Shown here piece by piece: positions 13,210 to 20,010 of a stretch of 21,852 bases of DNA. Position numbers and translations under genes: made by a program. The stretch lies in contig JBHIFE010000013.1 of the NCBI GenBank assembly GCA_046760985.1, positions 1-21,852 on the forward strand, written 5' to 3'. Position 1 is the first letter of the stretch. Every line of letters starts with the position of its first letter. This DNA comes from JBHIFE01 sp046760985 (GTDB lineage Bacteria; Chloroflexota; Dehalococcoidia; Dehalococcoidales; RBG-16-60-22). The notes beneath the pieces are model-generated. The model ran no database searches. It was given only the letters and a program-made list of their open reading frames with translations, and was not told where the DNA came from.

Positions 13210-13839
13210 GTGTTTACCGGAATTATAGAAGAGGTAGGGAAAATTATCTCAGCACAAGCCGGGAATCTTGTCATTGCCGCTAGTGATGTTTTACCTGGAT
13301 TAAAACCGGGCGACAGCATTGCCGTTAATGGAGTATGCCTGACAATAACTGATTCTAAAGCTAATTCATTTTCCGTTGATATAATGCCTGAGACACTGAA
13401 ACGGACTAATCTTGGTCTGCTGAGTGCTGGAGACGGAGTTAACCTAGAACGTCCGGTAGCTCTAGGCGGACGATTAGGCGGTCATTTGGTACAGGGGCAC
13501 GTGGATGATACTGGAAGAGTAGCCTCAGTTACATGGGCTGGTGGGGCAAAGCTGTTTAGATTTGAAGCTCCACCTGAAGTGATGCGCTTTACCGTAGAGA
13601 AGGGTTTTATTGCCGTTGACGGGGTTAGTCTAACTATTACAGCTAACGATGCTAGTTCATTCTGGGTTTCGGTAGTTGATTATACTCAGAGGCATACCAC
13701 TCTAGGTAGCAAACAGGTAGGTGATTTGGTTAATCTGGAAGTGGACATTATTGCCAAATATGTAGAACAACTTAGCCAGGCTCGCCGCAGCGGCATAACC
13801 GTTGATTTCTTGGCGGAGCACGGCTTCTTAGTAAGGTAA
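13210..13839 (+). CDS. ribE: Riboflavin synthase alpha chain
   Basis: It converts two molecules of 6,7-dimethyl-8-ribityllumazine to riboflavin and a pyrimidinedione. The 209 residues form two lumazine-binding repeats: the first opens MFTGIIEEVG and contains NGVCLTI, the second opens GGHLVQGHVDDTGRV and contains VDGVSLTI; a trimerising C-terminal helix follows. The start is GTG with AAGGA 6 bases upstream. It is the first gene of ribE-ribBA-ribH. Some databases call this gene ribC or ribE depending on the species convention. Confidence 0.96.
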   Translation: MFTGIIEEVGKIISAQAGNLVIAASDVLPGLKPGDSIAVNGVCLTITDSKANSFSVDIMPETLKRTNLGLLSAGDGVNLERPVALGGRLGGHLVQGHVDDTGRVASVTWAGGAKLFRFEAPPEVMRFTVEKGFIAVDGVSLTITANDASSFWVSVVDYTQRHTTLGSKQVGDLVNLEVDIIAKYVEQLSQARRSGITVDFLAEHGFLVR

Positions 13840-13865
13840 TCTATTCTGACGGGGAAGAGGTGAAC

Positions 13866-15083
13866 ATGGCACTAACTAGCATTCCGAAAGCTATTGAAGA
13901 CATAAAGGCGGGCAAGTTCATTATCATCGTTGATGATGCAGATAGAGAGAACGAAGGTGACCTAGCCTTAGCTGCGGAGAAGATTACCCCGGAAGCGATT
14001 AACTTTATGACAAAACACGCCAGAGGATTGATCTGTCTGCCTATCATCGGCAAGCGATTAGATGAATTGAAGATTCCCATGATGGTAGATAGAAATACTT
14101 CCAAGTTTTCCACCGCCTTTACTGTATCTATTGAAGCCAAACACAAGGTAAGCACCGGCATTTCGGCAACCGACCGAGCCGAGACAGTAAAAGCAGTAAT
14201 CAACCCGGCGACTAAGCCAGAAGATATAATCCAGCCGGGGCATATGTTCCCGCTACGAGCCAGGGAAGGTGGTGTTCTGGTGCGGGCGGGACATACTGAG
14301 GCTATCGTTGATTTAGCTAGACTAGCTGGTCTCTATCCCGCCGGGGTTATCTGTGAGATTCTAGGTGAAGATGGCTCTATGGCACGGTTGCCCCAGCTCA
14401 AAGTAATGGCAAAGCGGTTTGGAATTAATATTGTCACCGTAGCCGACCTTATCGCCTACCGCTACCGTCACGAACGGCTGGTGCACCGAGTAGCTGAAGC
14501 CAAATTGCCAACAGTTTATGGTGAGTTCACCGCCATTGCCTATAGAAGCGACATAGACCCTGATGAACATTTGGCTCTAGTAATGGGGGATGTAGCCACC
14601 GACGAGCCGGTATTAGTCCGAGCCCACAGTGAATGCATTACCGGTGAAGTATTTGGCAGTCTTCGCTGTGATTGTGGTGAGCAAATTAATCTGGCAATGA
14701 AAGCCATTGCTGGGGAAGGGCGAGGTGTTCTCCTCTATATGAGGCAGGAAGGACGAGGCATCGGTATCCATAATAAGATTCGCGCTTATGCTCTCCAAGA
14801 TAAAGGACTAGACACTGTGGAGGCTAACCTGTCCCTGGGCTTTGCTCCCGACCTCCGGGACTACGGCATAGGTGCCCAAATCCTGGCTGAACTGGGCTTA
14901 CACAACATCCGATTGCTCACCAACAACCCCAAAAAGGTGATAGGCTTACAAAGCTTCGGGCTAAAAGTGGTGGAGACGGTACCAATTGTTGCTTCTCCCA
15001 ATCCCTATAACTATAATTACCTAGAAACAAAACAGAAAAAATTAGGTCATACCTTAAAAGTACCAAAGGCTACCGATAATTAG
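13866..15083 (+). CDS. ribBA: Bifunctional DHBP synthase / GTP cyclohydrolase II
   Basis: It supplies both precursors of riboflavin: 3,4-dihydroxy-2-butanone-4-phosphate from ribulose 5-phosphate and the pyrimidine from GTP. The N-terminal RibB domain (about 1-200) shows DDADRENEGDL, the metal-binding acidic loop, and GHTEAIVDLARLAG. The C-terminal RibA domain (about 205-400) has the zinc site SECITGEVFGSLRCDCGEQ and the GTP/catalytic motif MRQEGRGIGIHNKIRAYALQ. A GTG at 13860 is in frame, but it overlaps the GAAGAGG Shine-Dalgarno, which sits 5 bases before the ATG at 13866, so the latter is preferred, giving 405 residues. ribE ends 26 bases upstream. Confidence 0.96.
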   Translation: MALTSIPKAIEDIKAGKFIIIVDDADRENEGDLALAAEKITPEAINFMTKHARGLICLPIIGKRLDELKIPMMVDRNTSKFSTAFTVSIEAKHKVSTGISATDRAETVKAVINPATKPEDIIQPGHMFPLRAREGGVLVRAGHTEAIVDLARLAGLYPAGVICEILGEDGSMARLPQLKVMAKRFGINIVTVADLIAYRYRHERLVHRVAEAKLPTVYGEFTAIAYRSDIDPDEHLALVMGDVATDEPVLVRAHSECITGEVFGSLRCDCGEQINLAMKAIAGEGRGVLLYMRQEGRGIGIHNKIRAYALQDKGLDTVEANLSLGFAPDLRDYGIGAQILAELGLHNIRLLTNNPKKVIGLQSFGLKVVETVPIVASPNPYNYNYLETKQKKLGHTLKVPKATDN

Positions 15084-15116
15084 GGATAGTATAAATAAAA
15101 ACAAAGGAGAATTACA

Positions 15117-15584
15117 ATGAGCAAACGCTTTGAGGGCATGTTACTGGGAAAAGGGCTGAAGTTTGGGCTGGTTGTCTCCCGTTTTAATGAGTTCTTCACC
15201 AAGAAACTACTGGAGGGAGCCCAGGATGCTCTGCTTCGGCACGGTGTTAACGAGGAAGACATAGAAATTGCCTGGGTACCAGGTTCATTTGAAATTCCCC
15301 TAACTGCCCTGAAATTAGCCCAGACCAAAAAATATGATGCCGTTATCTGCCTTGGGGCTGTGGTCCGTGGCGACACTCCTCACTTTGAATACATTGCCAC
15401 TGAAGTTACCAAGGGTATTGCCAAAGTAGGCTTGGAGACTGGGCTTCCGATTATAAATGGTGTCATTACCACTGATACCCTGGAGCAAGCTGTGGAGCGA
15501 GCCGGAACTAAAGTGGGAAATAAAGGCTTTGAAGCCGCAGTAAATGCCATTGAAATGGCTAACCTTATCAAGACGATAAGCTAG
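15117..15584 (+). CDS. ribH: 6,7-dimethyl-8-ribityllumazine synthase
   Basis: It condenses the RibB and RibA/RibD branch products to lumazine. The family motifs are VVSRFNEFFTKKLLEGA, WVPGSFEIPLTALKLA, ICLGAVVRGDTPHFEYIA (with the catalytic His of the GDTPHF segment) and INGVITTDTLEQAVERAG. The 155-residue length is normal for the icosahedral or pentameric enzyme. AAAGGAG precedes the ATG. It is 33 bases after ribBA and ends the operon; ribD, needed between RibA and RibH, must be elsewhere. The neighbour downstream is convergent. Confidence 0.97.
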   Translation: MSKRFEGMLLGKGLKFGLVVSRFNEFFTKKLLEGAQDALLRHGVNEEDIEIAWVPGSFEIPLTALKLAQTKKYDAVICLGAVVRGDTPHFEYIATEVTKGIAKVGLETGLPIINGVITTDTLEQAVERAGTKVGNKGFEAAVNAIEMANLIKTIS

Positions 15585-15635
15585 CTTTAAAAGGCGACAA
15601 TAATCAACTGTAGGTGGTTTAATTAATACTTTAAC

Positions 15636-15890
15636 TCAGTCGGTAACTTTATAAACCGTGTCTCCTCGCCTCACCCGCTCGCTAACCTTGACTCCTACCG
15701 AATCCCCGGCTTTAGCTTCATTTACCTTCACATTGTTAATTTCCATGGAATCGACAGTGAGTTCCATGTCAGTGGTGTGCCCCCTGATATGAATCCGGTC
15801 ACCTACTTTCAGGGTTCCGGTCAGCTCAATGCCAGCTACCACCGGATGGGCAAAGAAATCACTCACCTTTCCAATCACTTCCTCAGGCAT
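15636..15890 (-). CDS. EF-Tu domain-2-like small protein
   Basis: The 84-residue protein is essentially one translation-factor beta-barrel: IGKVSDFFAHPVVAGIELTG, LKVGDRIHIRG, MEINNVKVNEAKAGDSVGVKV and RRGDTVYKV match domain 2 of EF-Tu-type GTPases, with no G domain. Such stand-alone proteins are annotated as translation elongation factor-like, with unknown role. AAGGAGGGAG is an excellent ribosome binding site and the promoter at 15973-15945 is close to consensus, so expression is probably strong. It follows hisF on the same strand, 107 bases downstream. Confidence 0.88.
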   Translation of the reverse strand: MPEEVIGKVSDFFAHPVVAGIELTGTLKVGDRIHIRGHTTDMELTVDSMEINNVKVNEAKAGDSVGVKVSERVRRGDTVYKVTD

Positions 15891-15944
15891 TTGACTCCCT
15901 CCTTAATGTTTTATGCGGTATAAAGCATCTCCACTGTTTTTGAA

Positions 15945-15973
15945 ATTATACCTTCATAGTTGGTATAAATCAA
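15945..15973 (-). promoter_or_regulatory. Promoter of the EF-Tu domain-2-like gene with overlapping inverted repeat
   Basis: The minus strand has TTGATT (15973-15968), 17 bases and TATAAT (15950-15945). A perfect 7-bp inverted repeat, TTATACC/GGTATAA (15968-15962 and 15952-15946), spans the spacer and the -10. Confidence 0.65.
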
Positions 15974-15997
15974 TAGAGAAGATAGCCAAAGGGAACT

Positions 15998-16768
15998 CTA
16001 TATTCTTACCGGTATTCCCCTTTCCTTGAGATATCTTTTGGTTTCAGGTATAGATATTTCCCCGAAATGGAAGATGGAAGCAGCTAAAACCGCGGCTGCC
16101 TTCCCGATTGTTACTGCTTGATAAAGGTGTTCCAGTCTGCCAGCGCCGCCGGAAGCGATAACTGGTATGGTTACTGCTTCAGCAACTGCCCTGGTCATCT
16201 CAAGGTCATAGCCTTCTCTGGTGCCATCAGCATCCTTGCTGGTGAGCAATATTTCCCCGGCTCCCAGTTCTTCCACCTGCTTTGCCCAATCAACAATGTC
16301 CAGCCCGGTGGACTCAGTACCGCTCTTCACCACTACCTCAAGTCGGGGAAGAGCACTACTCGGGGGATTCTTCTGCCCATCAATAGCGACAACCAGCCTT
16401 TCCTTACCAAACTTCTTGGAGGCTTCTTTTATAAGTTGGGGATTCTTAACTGCCGCCGTGTTTATTGAGACCTTGTTCACGCCAAGGTCAATTAGTGCTA
16501 GCATATCCTCAATACCGCCAATACCACCACCAACGGCAAAGGGGATAGTAACCACGTCGCAGACCTTTTTCACCCATTCCAGTCTTGTCTTTCTGTTCTC
16601 TACAGTAGCGAAAATGTCCAGGAAGACCAGCTCATCAGCCCCCTCCCGACAGTAGGCTTCGGCTGCCTCCACCGGGTCACGAGCATCCCTCAGGTTGACA
16701 AAATTCACTCCCTTGACTACCCGTCCATCCTTAACATCCAGGCAGGGTATAATTCTTACTTCTTTCAT
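15998..16768 (-). CDS. hisF: Imidazole glycerol phosphate synthase cyclase subunit
   Basis: With the glutaminase HisH it converts PRFAR and ammonia to imidazole glycerol phosphate and AICAR in histidine synthesis. The 256-residue (beta/alpha)8 barrel has the catalytic aspartates Asp11 (IIPCLDVKDGRVVKG) and Asp130 (VVAIDGQ), and the phosphate loops AVGGGIGG at 78-85 and ASGGAGRLEH at 205-214. LDIFATVENR replaces the usual LDI-T/S-A loop but keeps the fold. AGGAG lies 8 bases before the ATG. No other his gene is in the window, so hisF is separated from its partner here. Confidence 0.96.
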   Translation of the reverse strand: MKEVRIIPCLDVKDGRVVKGVNFVNLRDARDPVEAAEAYCREGADELVFLDIFATVENRKTRLEWVKKVCDVVTIPFAVGGGIGGIEDMLALIDLGVNKVSINTAAVKNPQLIKEASKKFGKERLVVAIDGQKNPPSSALPRLEVVVKSGTESTGLDIVDWAKQVEELGAGEILLTSKDADGTREGYDLEMTRAVAEAVTIPVIASGGAGRLEHLYQAVTIGKAAAVLAASIFHFGEISIPETKRYLKERGIPVRI

Positions 16769-16786
16769 GCTACAACTCCTGAAATC

Positions 16787-16806
16787 TGATTAGGTTTTGC
16801 TAATCA
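16787..16806 (-). promoter_or_regulatory. Perfect hairpin in the hisF leader
   Basis: TGATTAG (16787-16793) and CTAATCA (16800-16806) form a 7-bp stem with a 6-base loop, between the hisF promoter and its ribosome binding site. It has no T-run and could be a regulator site or an RNA hairpin. Confidence 0.4.
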
Positions 16807-16830
16807 ATGAGGGTGCTCCTATACCGCCGT

Positions 16831-16860
16831 ATTCTATAATCAGCCAAATTGGTTCGTCAA
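16831..16860 (-). promoter_or_regulatory. Promoter of hisF
   Basis: The minus strand has TTGACG (16860-16855), 18 bases and TAGAAT (16836-16831). Each box is 5 of 6 to consensus. Confidence 0.6.
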
Positions 16861-16942
16861 CCCCGGTAGATTTTCCCGTTCCCAGATTGGGGGTAGTGCT
16901 AACTGGGGTTGGATATGGTAAGATATTGCCAAGAGGTCATAG

Positions 16943-16955
16943 TGTAACAGTTACA
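16943..16955 (+). promoter_or_regulatory. Palindrome upstream of glnA
   Basis: TGTAAC-A-GTTACA is a perfect 13-base palindrome 28 bases before the glnA start, in what should be the untranslated leader. It is operator-like, but its spacing does not match known GlnR/TnrA or NtcA boxes. I see no confident glnA promoter; TAAGAT at 16919-16924 is a possible -10. Confidence 0.4.
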
Positions 16956-16983
16956 GGCTGAAAACGCCAAAAGGGGGTAGAAA

Positions 16984-18327
16984 TTGGTAACTAGAAGCAG
17001 GGAAGAAGGCAAAGAATATGTTCTCAAGATGGCTAGAGAGCACGATGTTAAGTTTATCAGGATGTGGTTTACTGATATTCTGGGTTTTCTGAAGAGCTTT
17101 GCCATTACTGTAGAGGAGCTGGAAGATGCTCTGGAGGATGGAATGGGCTTTGATGGCTCCTCAATTGAAGGGTTTGCCCGCATTGATGAAAGCGATATGG
17201 TAGCTCTACCCGACCCCAACACTTTTCAAATACTTCCCTGGCGCCCCCGAGAGCACCGCGCCGTGGCTCGAATGTTCTGTGACATTTTAAGACCCGGCGG
17301 TCAGCCTTTTGAAGGCGACCCCAGGTATGTTCTGAAGAGAAACCTGAAACGAGCAGCCGACATGGGCTATACCTTCTATGTAGGACCGGAACTGGAGTAC
17401 TTTTACTTTCGCGATTCCCAAGGAACCGAGGCTCTGGACCAGGGGGGCTACTTTGATTTAACTCCCCGGGATGCCGCCACTGACATGAGAAAGGAAACGG
17501 TCCTCACCTTGGAGGAGATGGGCATCGGTGTTGAATATTCCCACCACGAGGTTGCCACCAGCCAGCATGAAATAGATATGAGATATACTGATGCCCTGAC
17601 CATGGCGGATAATGTGATGACTTATCGCTTGGTGGTCAAAGAAGTAGCCCTGAAGTACGGGACTTATGCCACTTTCATGCCTAAACCGGTTTTCGGTATC
17701 AATGGTAGCGGTATGCATACCCACATGTCACTGTTTAAGGGTGATAGAAACGCCTTCTTTGACAAAGACGATGAATATCACCTTTCCAAGGTAGGTAAGT
17801 GCTTTGTCGCTGGACTATTAAAGCACGCTCCAGAAATCACAGCTATTACCAATCAGTGGGTCAATTCCTATAAGCGGCTGGTTCCCGGCTATGAGGCGCC
17901 GGTATATCTTTCTTGGGCACGGCGCAACCGCTCTGACCTTATCCGAGTCCCCGAGTATAGACCGGGAAGAGAAAAAGCAACTAGGATTGAGTTCCGTTCG
18001 CCTGACCCTGCCTGCAACCCCTACCTTGCCTTCAGTGTGATGCTGGCGGCTGGGCTGGAAGGCATTGAGAAAGAATATCAAGTCCCCCCTCCAGTGGAAG
18101 AGAATGTGTACGAGATGACCGAGCGGGAAAGAATGAGAAGGAAGATAGGGACTCTGCCTGGCAGTCTCCTTGAGGCTACCCTGCTCACTGAAAAAAGCGA
18201 AGTAGTGCGAAAAGCACTTGGCAACCACGTTTTTGACGCTTTCATCCAGAATAAGAAAATTGAGTGGGACCAGTACCGAACTCAAGTTACCGACTACGAG
18301 CTTAAAAGATACCTACCGATCTTGTAA
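16984..18327 (+). CDS. glnA: Glutamine synthetase, type I
   Basis: It makes glutamine from glutamate, ammonia and ATP and is the entry point of ammonia assimilation. The 447-residue chain has the beta-grasp signature FDGSSIEGF at 56-64, GPELEYFYF at 134-142 with metal-binding Glu, NGSGMHTHMSL at 240-250, NSYKRLVPGYEAPVY at 294-308, RNRSDLIRVP and RIEFRSPDPACNPYLA at 334-349. Length and the lack of the about 25-residue insertion place it with the shorter GSI-alpha type, usually feedback regulated rather than adenylylated. The start is TTG, 6 bases after GGGGG (16973-16977). hisF diverges upstream with 215 bases between. Confidence 0.96.
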   Translation: MVTRSREEGKEYVLKMAREHDVKFIRMWFTDILGFLKSFAITVEELEDALEDGMGFDGSSIEGFARIDESDMVALPDPNTFQILPWRPREHRAVARMFCDILRPGGQPFEGDPRYVLKRNLKRAADMGYTFYVGPELEYFYFRDSQGTEALDQGGYFDLTPRDAATDMRKETVLTLEEMGIGVEYSHHEVATSQHEIDMRYTDALTMADNVMTYRLVVKEVALKYGTYATFMPKPVFGINGSGMHTHMSLFKGDRNAFFDKDDEYHLSKVGKCFVAGLLKHAPEITAITNQWVNSYKRLVPGYEAPVYLSWARRNRSDLIRVPEYRPGREKATRIEFRSPDPACNPYLAFSVMLAAGLEGIEKEYQVPPPVEENVYEMTERERMRRKIGTLPGSLLEATLLTEKSEVVRKALGNHVFDAFIQNKKIEWDQYRTQVTDYELKRYLPIL

Positions 18328-18405
18328 ATCCAATTTGGTGGGCTACATCGGGGTTAGCACGGTTAAGGCATAGAAATATTCCTGCTGCGCCTGCCCGCTT
18401 AACTT

Positions 18406-18434
18406 TTGACATACTGCTAGCTGACCCGTATAAT
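18406..18434 (+). promoter_or_regulatory. Perfect sigma-70 promoter
   Basis: TTGACA (18406-18411), a 17-base spacer and TATAAT (18429-18434), 12 of 12 to consensus, drives the small gene at 18468. Confidence 0.85.
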
Positions 18435-18467
18435 GAGGCTAATTATAATCTTCGGGAGGGTACCATC

Positions 18468-18698
18468 TTGGCGAAGAATAACGAATCCAATCCAGTAAGC
18501 CAAGAGCAGGAACTAGACGTTGAACATATTAAGAAGCGCTTAGATATGCTAGACCAGCGCTTAGATAACATTGACTCAGTGATTACCGCAGTAGTTGAAC
18601 GAGTAATGAAGCAGCCCATTACTTTTAATGTAACCTGCTCAAAGTGTGGCAGTAATATAGAAATTGCTATCATAGGCATTGAAAAGACAAACAAATAA
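18468..18698 (+). CDS. Small coiled-coil protein with one CxxC, function unknown
   Basis: A 76-residue protein with a charged N-terminus, a heptad-like helix (about 18-48, DVEHIKKRLDMLDQRLDNID) and a C-terminal beta-like segment with CSKCGSNIEI (Cys57, Cys60). One CxxC could make a zinc site only as a dimer, which the coiled coil would provide. The start is TTG, preceded by GGGAGGG about 7 bases upstream. A perfect promoter lies 34 bases before the start, unusually strong for an uncharacterised small gene. I do not recognise the family. Confidence 0.7.
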   Translation: MAKNNESNPVSQEQELDVEHIKKRLDMLDQRLDNIDSVITAVVERVMKQPITFNVTCSKCGSNIEIAIIGIEKTNK

Positions 18699-18776
18699 AG
18701 CTGACATATCTATCTTCTTCACTGCTTGTCTTTGGAATACTTTGCTCAAGGATCAAGTATTTCATATCCCCTCTTG

Positions 18777-18806
18777 TTGACTTATCTATCCGGCATTTGG
18801 TAGAAT
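18777..18806 (+). promoter_or_regulatory. Promoter of bioY
   Basis: TTGACT (18777-18782), 18 bases and TAGAAT (18801-18806), preceded by TGG so that it is also an extended -10. The leader to the bioY ATG is about 118 bases. Confidence 0.6.
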
Positions 18807-18862
18807 ACGCCGTGGAATTTTGACCTATATTCTCCCCTGATTTTGTTTGGTTGTTTAAGTAA

Positions 18863-18895
18863 TAACTATTTAGTTACACTGACTTTAAGTAGTGT
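18863..18895 (+). promoter_or_regulatory. Two adjacent palindromes in the bioY leader
   Basis: TAACTA-TT-TAGTTA (18863-18876) is a perfect inverted repeat. It abuts ACACTGACTTTAAGTAGTGT (18876-18895), palindromic but for one unpaired base. Both lie downstream of the promoter and before the ribosome binding site. They do not match the usual BirA operator. Confidence 0.4.
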
Positions 18896-18930
18896 TCAAA
18901 CATGACTAATAAATAACCAAGGAGGTAAAC

Positions 18931-19590
18931 ATGGCGATTGCTACCAGAATCAACCGAACCAAATATGATGTCTTCCGATGGAGGTATGAACTAAGTATAC
19001 CTAAGAAATTAGCTCTAGCCGTGGGCATAGCTTGTCTTACTGGTCTTATGGCACAGGTTAGATTTCCTCTTCCTTGGAGCCCGGTACCAATAACTGGTCA
19101 AACCTTTGCTGTACTCCTCGCTGGTGTCCTCCTGGGAAGGTGGTGGGGAGGCATAAGTCTGGCTATGTATGCTGGGCTTGGTGCTGCCGGAGTCCCCTGG
19201 TTTACTGGTTGGGGCAGTGGTTTGGGTTACCTTGCTGGACCTACCGGGGGATACATCATTGGTTTTATCCTGGCTGCTCTTTTCTTAGGTCACTTCACTG
19301 ATAAGTATATCAGGTCAAGAAGCTTCCTGAGCATGCTCGGGCTCATGCTCTTTGCTAACTTTGCCTTGATCTATGTTCCCGGTCTACTTCAGCTTGGACT
19401 CTGGCTCAACTTGGTGAAAGGAGAACCAGTAACCTTTACTACCCTTCTCATGATGGGAGCCATTCCCTTCATTGCCGGCGATATTACCAAAGCTGTTCTG
19501 GCGGCTGCCATCGCCAGAGGAGTAACACCTAAATCAGCCTACAATGGAGAGGTAGATAAAGATAAATGGGCAAGTTGGCGCATTCCCTGA
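18931..19590 (+). CDS. bioY: Biotin transporter substrate-binding (S) component BioY
   Basis: BioY is the biotin-binding membrane subunit of an ECF-type importer. The 219-residue protein has about six hydrophobic segments and the family motifs VPITGQTFAVLLAGVLLG, GPTGGYIIGF and GAIPFIAGDITKAVLAAA. A hydrophilic N-terminus of about 30 residues precedes the first helix. AAGGAGG stands before the ATG. No ECF ATPase or T subunit lies nearby, so it must use a shared module or act alone. The presence of bioY suggests biotin salvage; no biotin synthesis gene is seen here. Confidence 0.94.
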   Translation: MAIATRINRTKYDVFRWRYELSIPKKLALAVGIACLTGLMAQVRFPLPWSPVPITGQTFAVLLAGVLLGRWWGGISLAMYAGLGAAGVPWFTGWGSGLGYLAGPTGGYIIGFILAALFLGHFTDKYIRSRSFLSMLGLMLFANFALIYVPGLLQLGLWLNLVKGEPVTFTTLLMMGAIPFIAGDITKAVLAAAIARGVTPKSAYNGEVDKDKWASWRIP

Positions 19591-19625
19591 AGAGACCGTA
19601 GAATCACCAGAAAGAGTTAATAACC

Positions 19626-19994
19626 ATGAAGTGCAGTCGGTGTGGTCGTGAAATCCCCGGGGAGGAGAGCTTCTCACATCAAGGGCAAGTATTATGTGAG
19701 GACTGTTACATTGAGGTTGCCTTACATAGCGGGAAATGTGACCCATGGGCAACCTATCTAGCTACCCACACCAGAGAGAGCTTGGGGATGAAGGGCACCG
19801 AGGGGCTTACTGAATTGCAGAAGAAAGTTTATGAGTTCATTAAGAGCCAAGGCAAGGTAACCCGGGAAGAGGTAAAACAAAACCTCAATCTGTCTGAGGC
19901 AGAAATGGATGCTCAACTAACCCCGCTGATGTATTCTGAGCTAGTCAAAGAGCGTGGTGAGGGAGGTAAAATTTACCTAGTTCCGGTTAACTAA
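19626..19994 (+). CDS. Zinc-ribbon plus winged-helix protein, function unknown
   Basis: A 122-residue protein. The N-terminus has a treble-clef or LIM-like zinc site, CSRC (Cys3, Cys6) and CEDC (Cys24, Cys27). A linker contains SGKCDPWATYLATHTRESLG, including Cys38. The C-terminal half (about 60-122) is a winged-helix: LQKKVYEFIKSQGKVTREEV, NLSEAEMDAQLTPLMYSELV, then a wing GGKIYLVPV. The combination suggests a DNA- or RNA-binding redox or metal-responsive regulator. The ribosome binding site is weak (AAAGAG). It lies 16 bases before thrS and 35 after bioY, so it may be cotranscribed with thrS. Confidence 0.7.
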   Translation: MKCSRCGREIPGEESFSHQGQVLCEDCYIEVALHSGKCDPWATYLATHTRESLGMKGTEGLTELQKKVYEFIKSQGKVTREEVKQNLNLSEAEMDAQLTPLMYSELVKERGEGGKIYLVPVN

Positions 19995-20010
19995 TGGGGG
20001 GTTTTGGGCA

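Noticed and set aside
16943..16955. GlnR/TnrA or NtcA box at glnA
   Set aside because: Half-site spacing is wrong for both consensus sites.
19995..20010. T-box leader before thrS
   Set aside because: Only 16 bases separate thrS from the upstream stop codon and no T-box sequence is seen further up.
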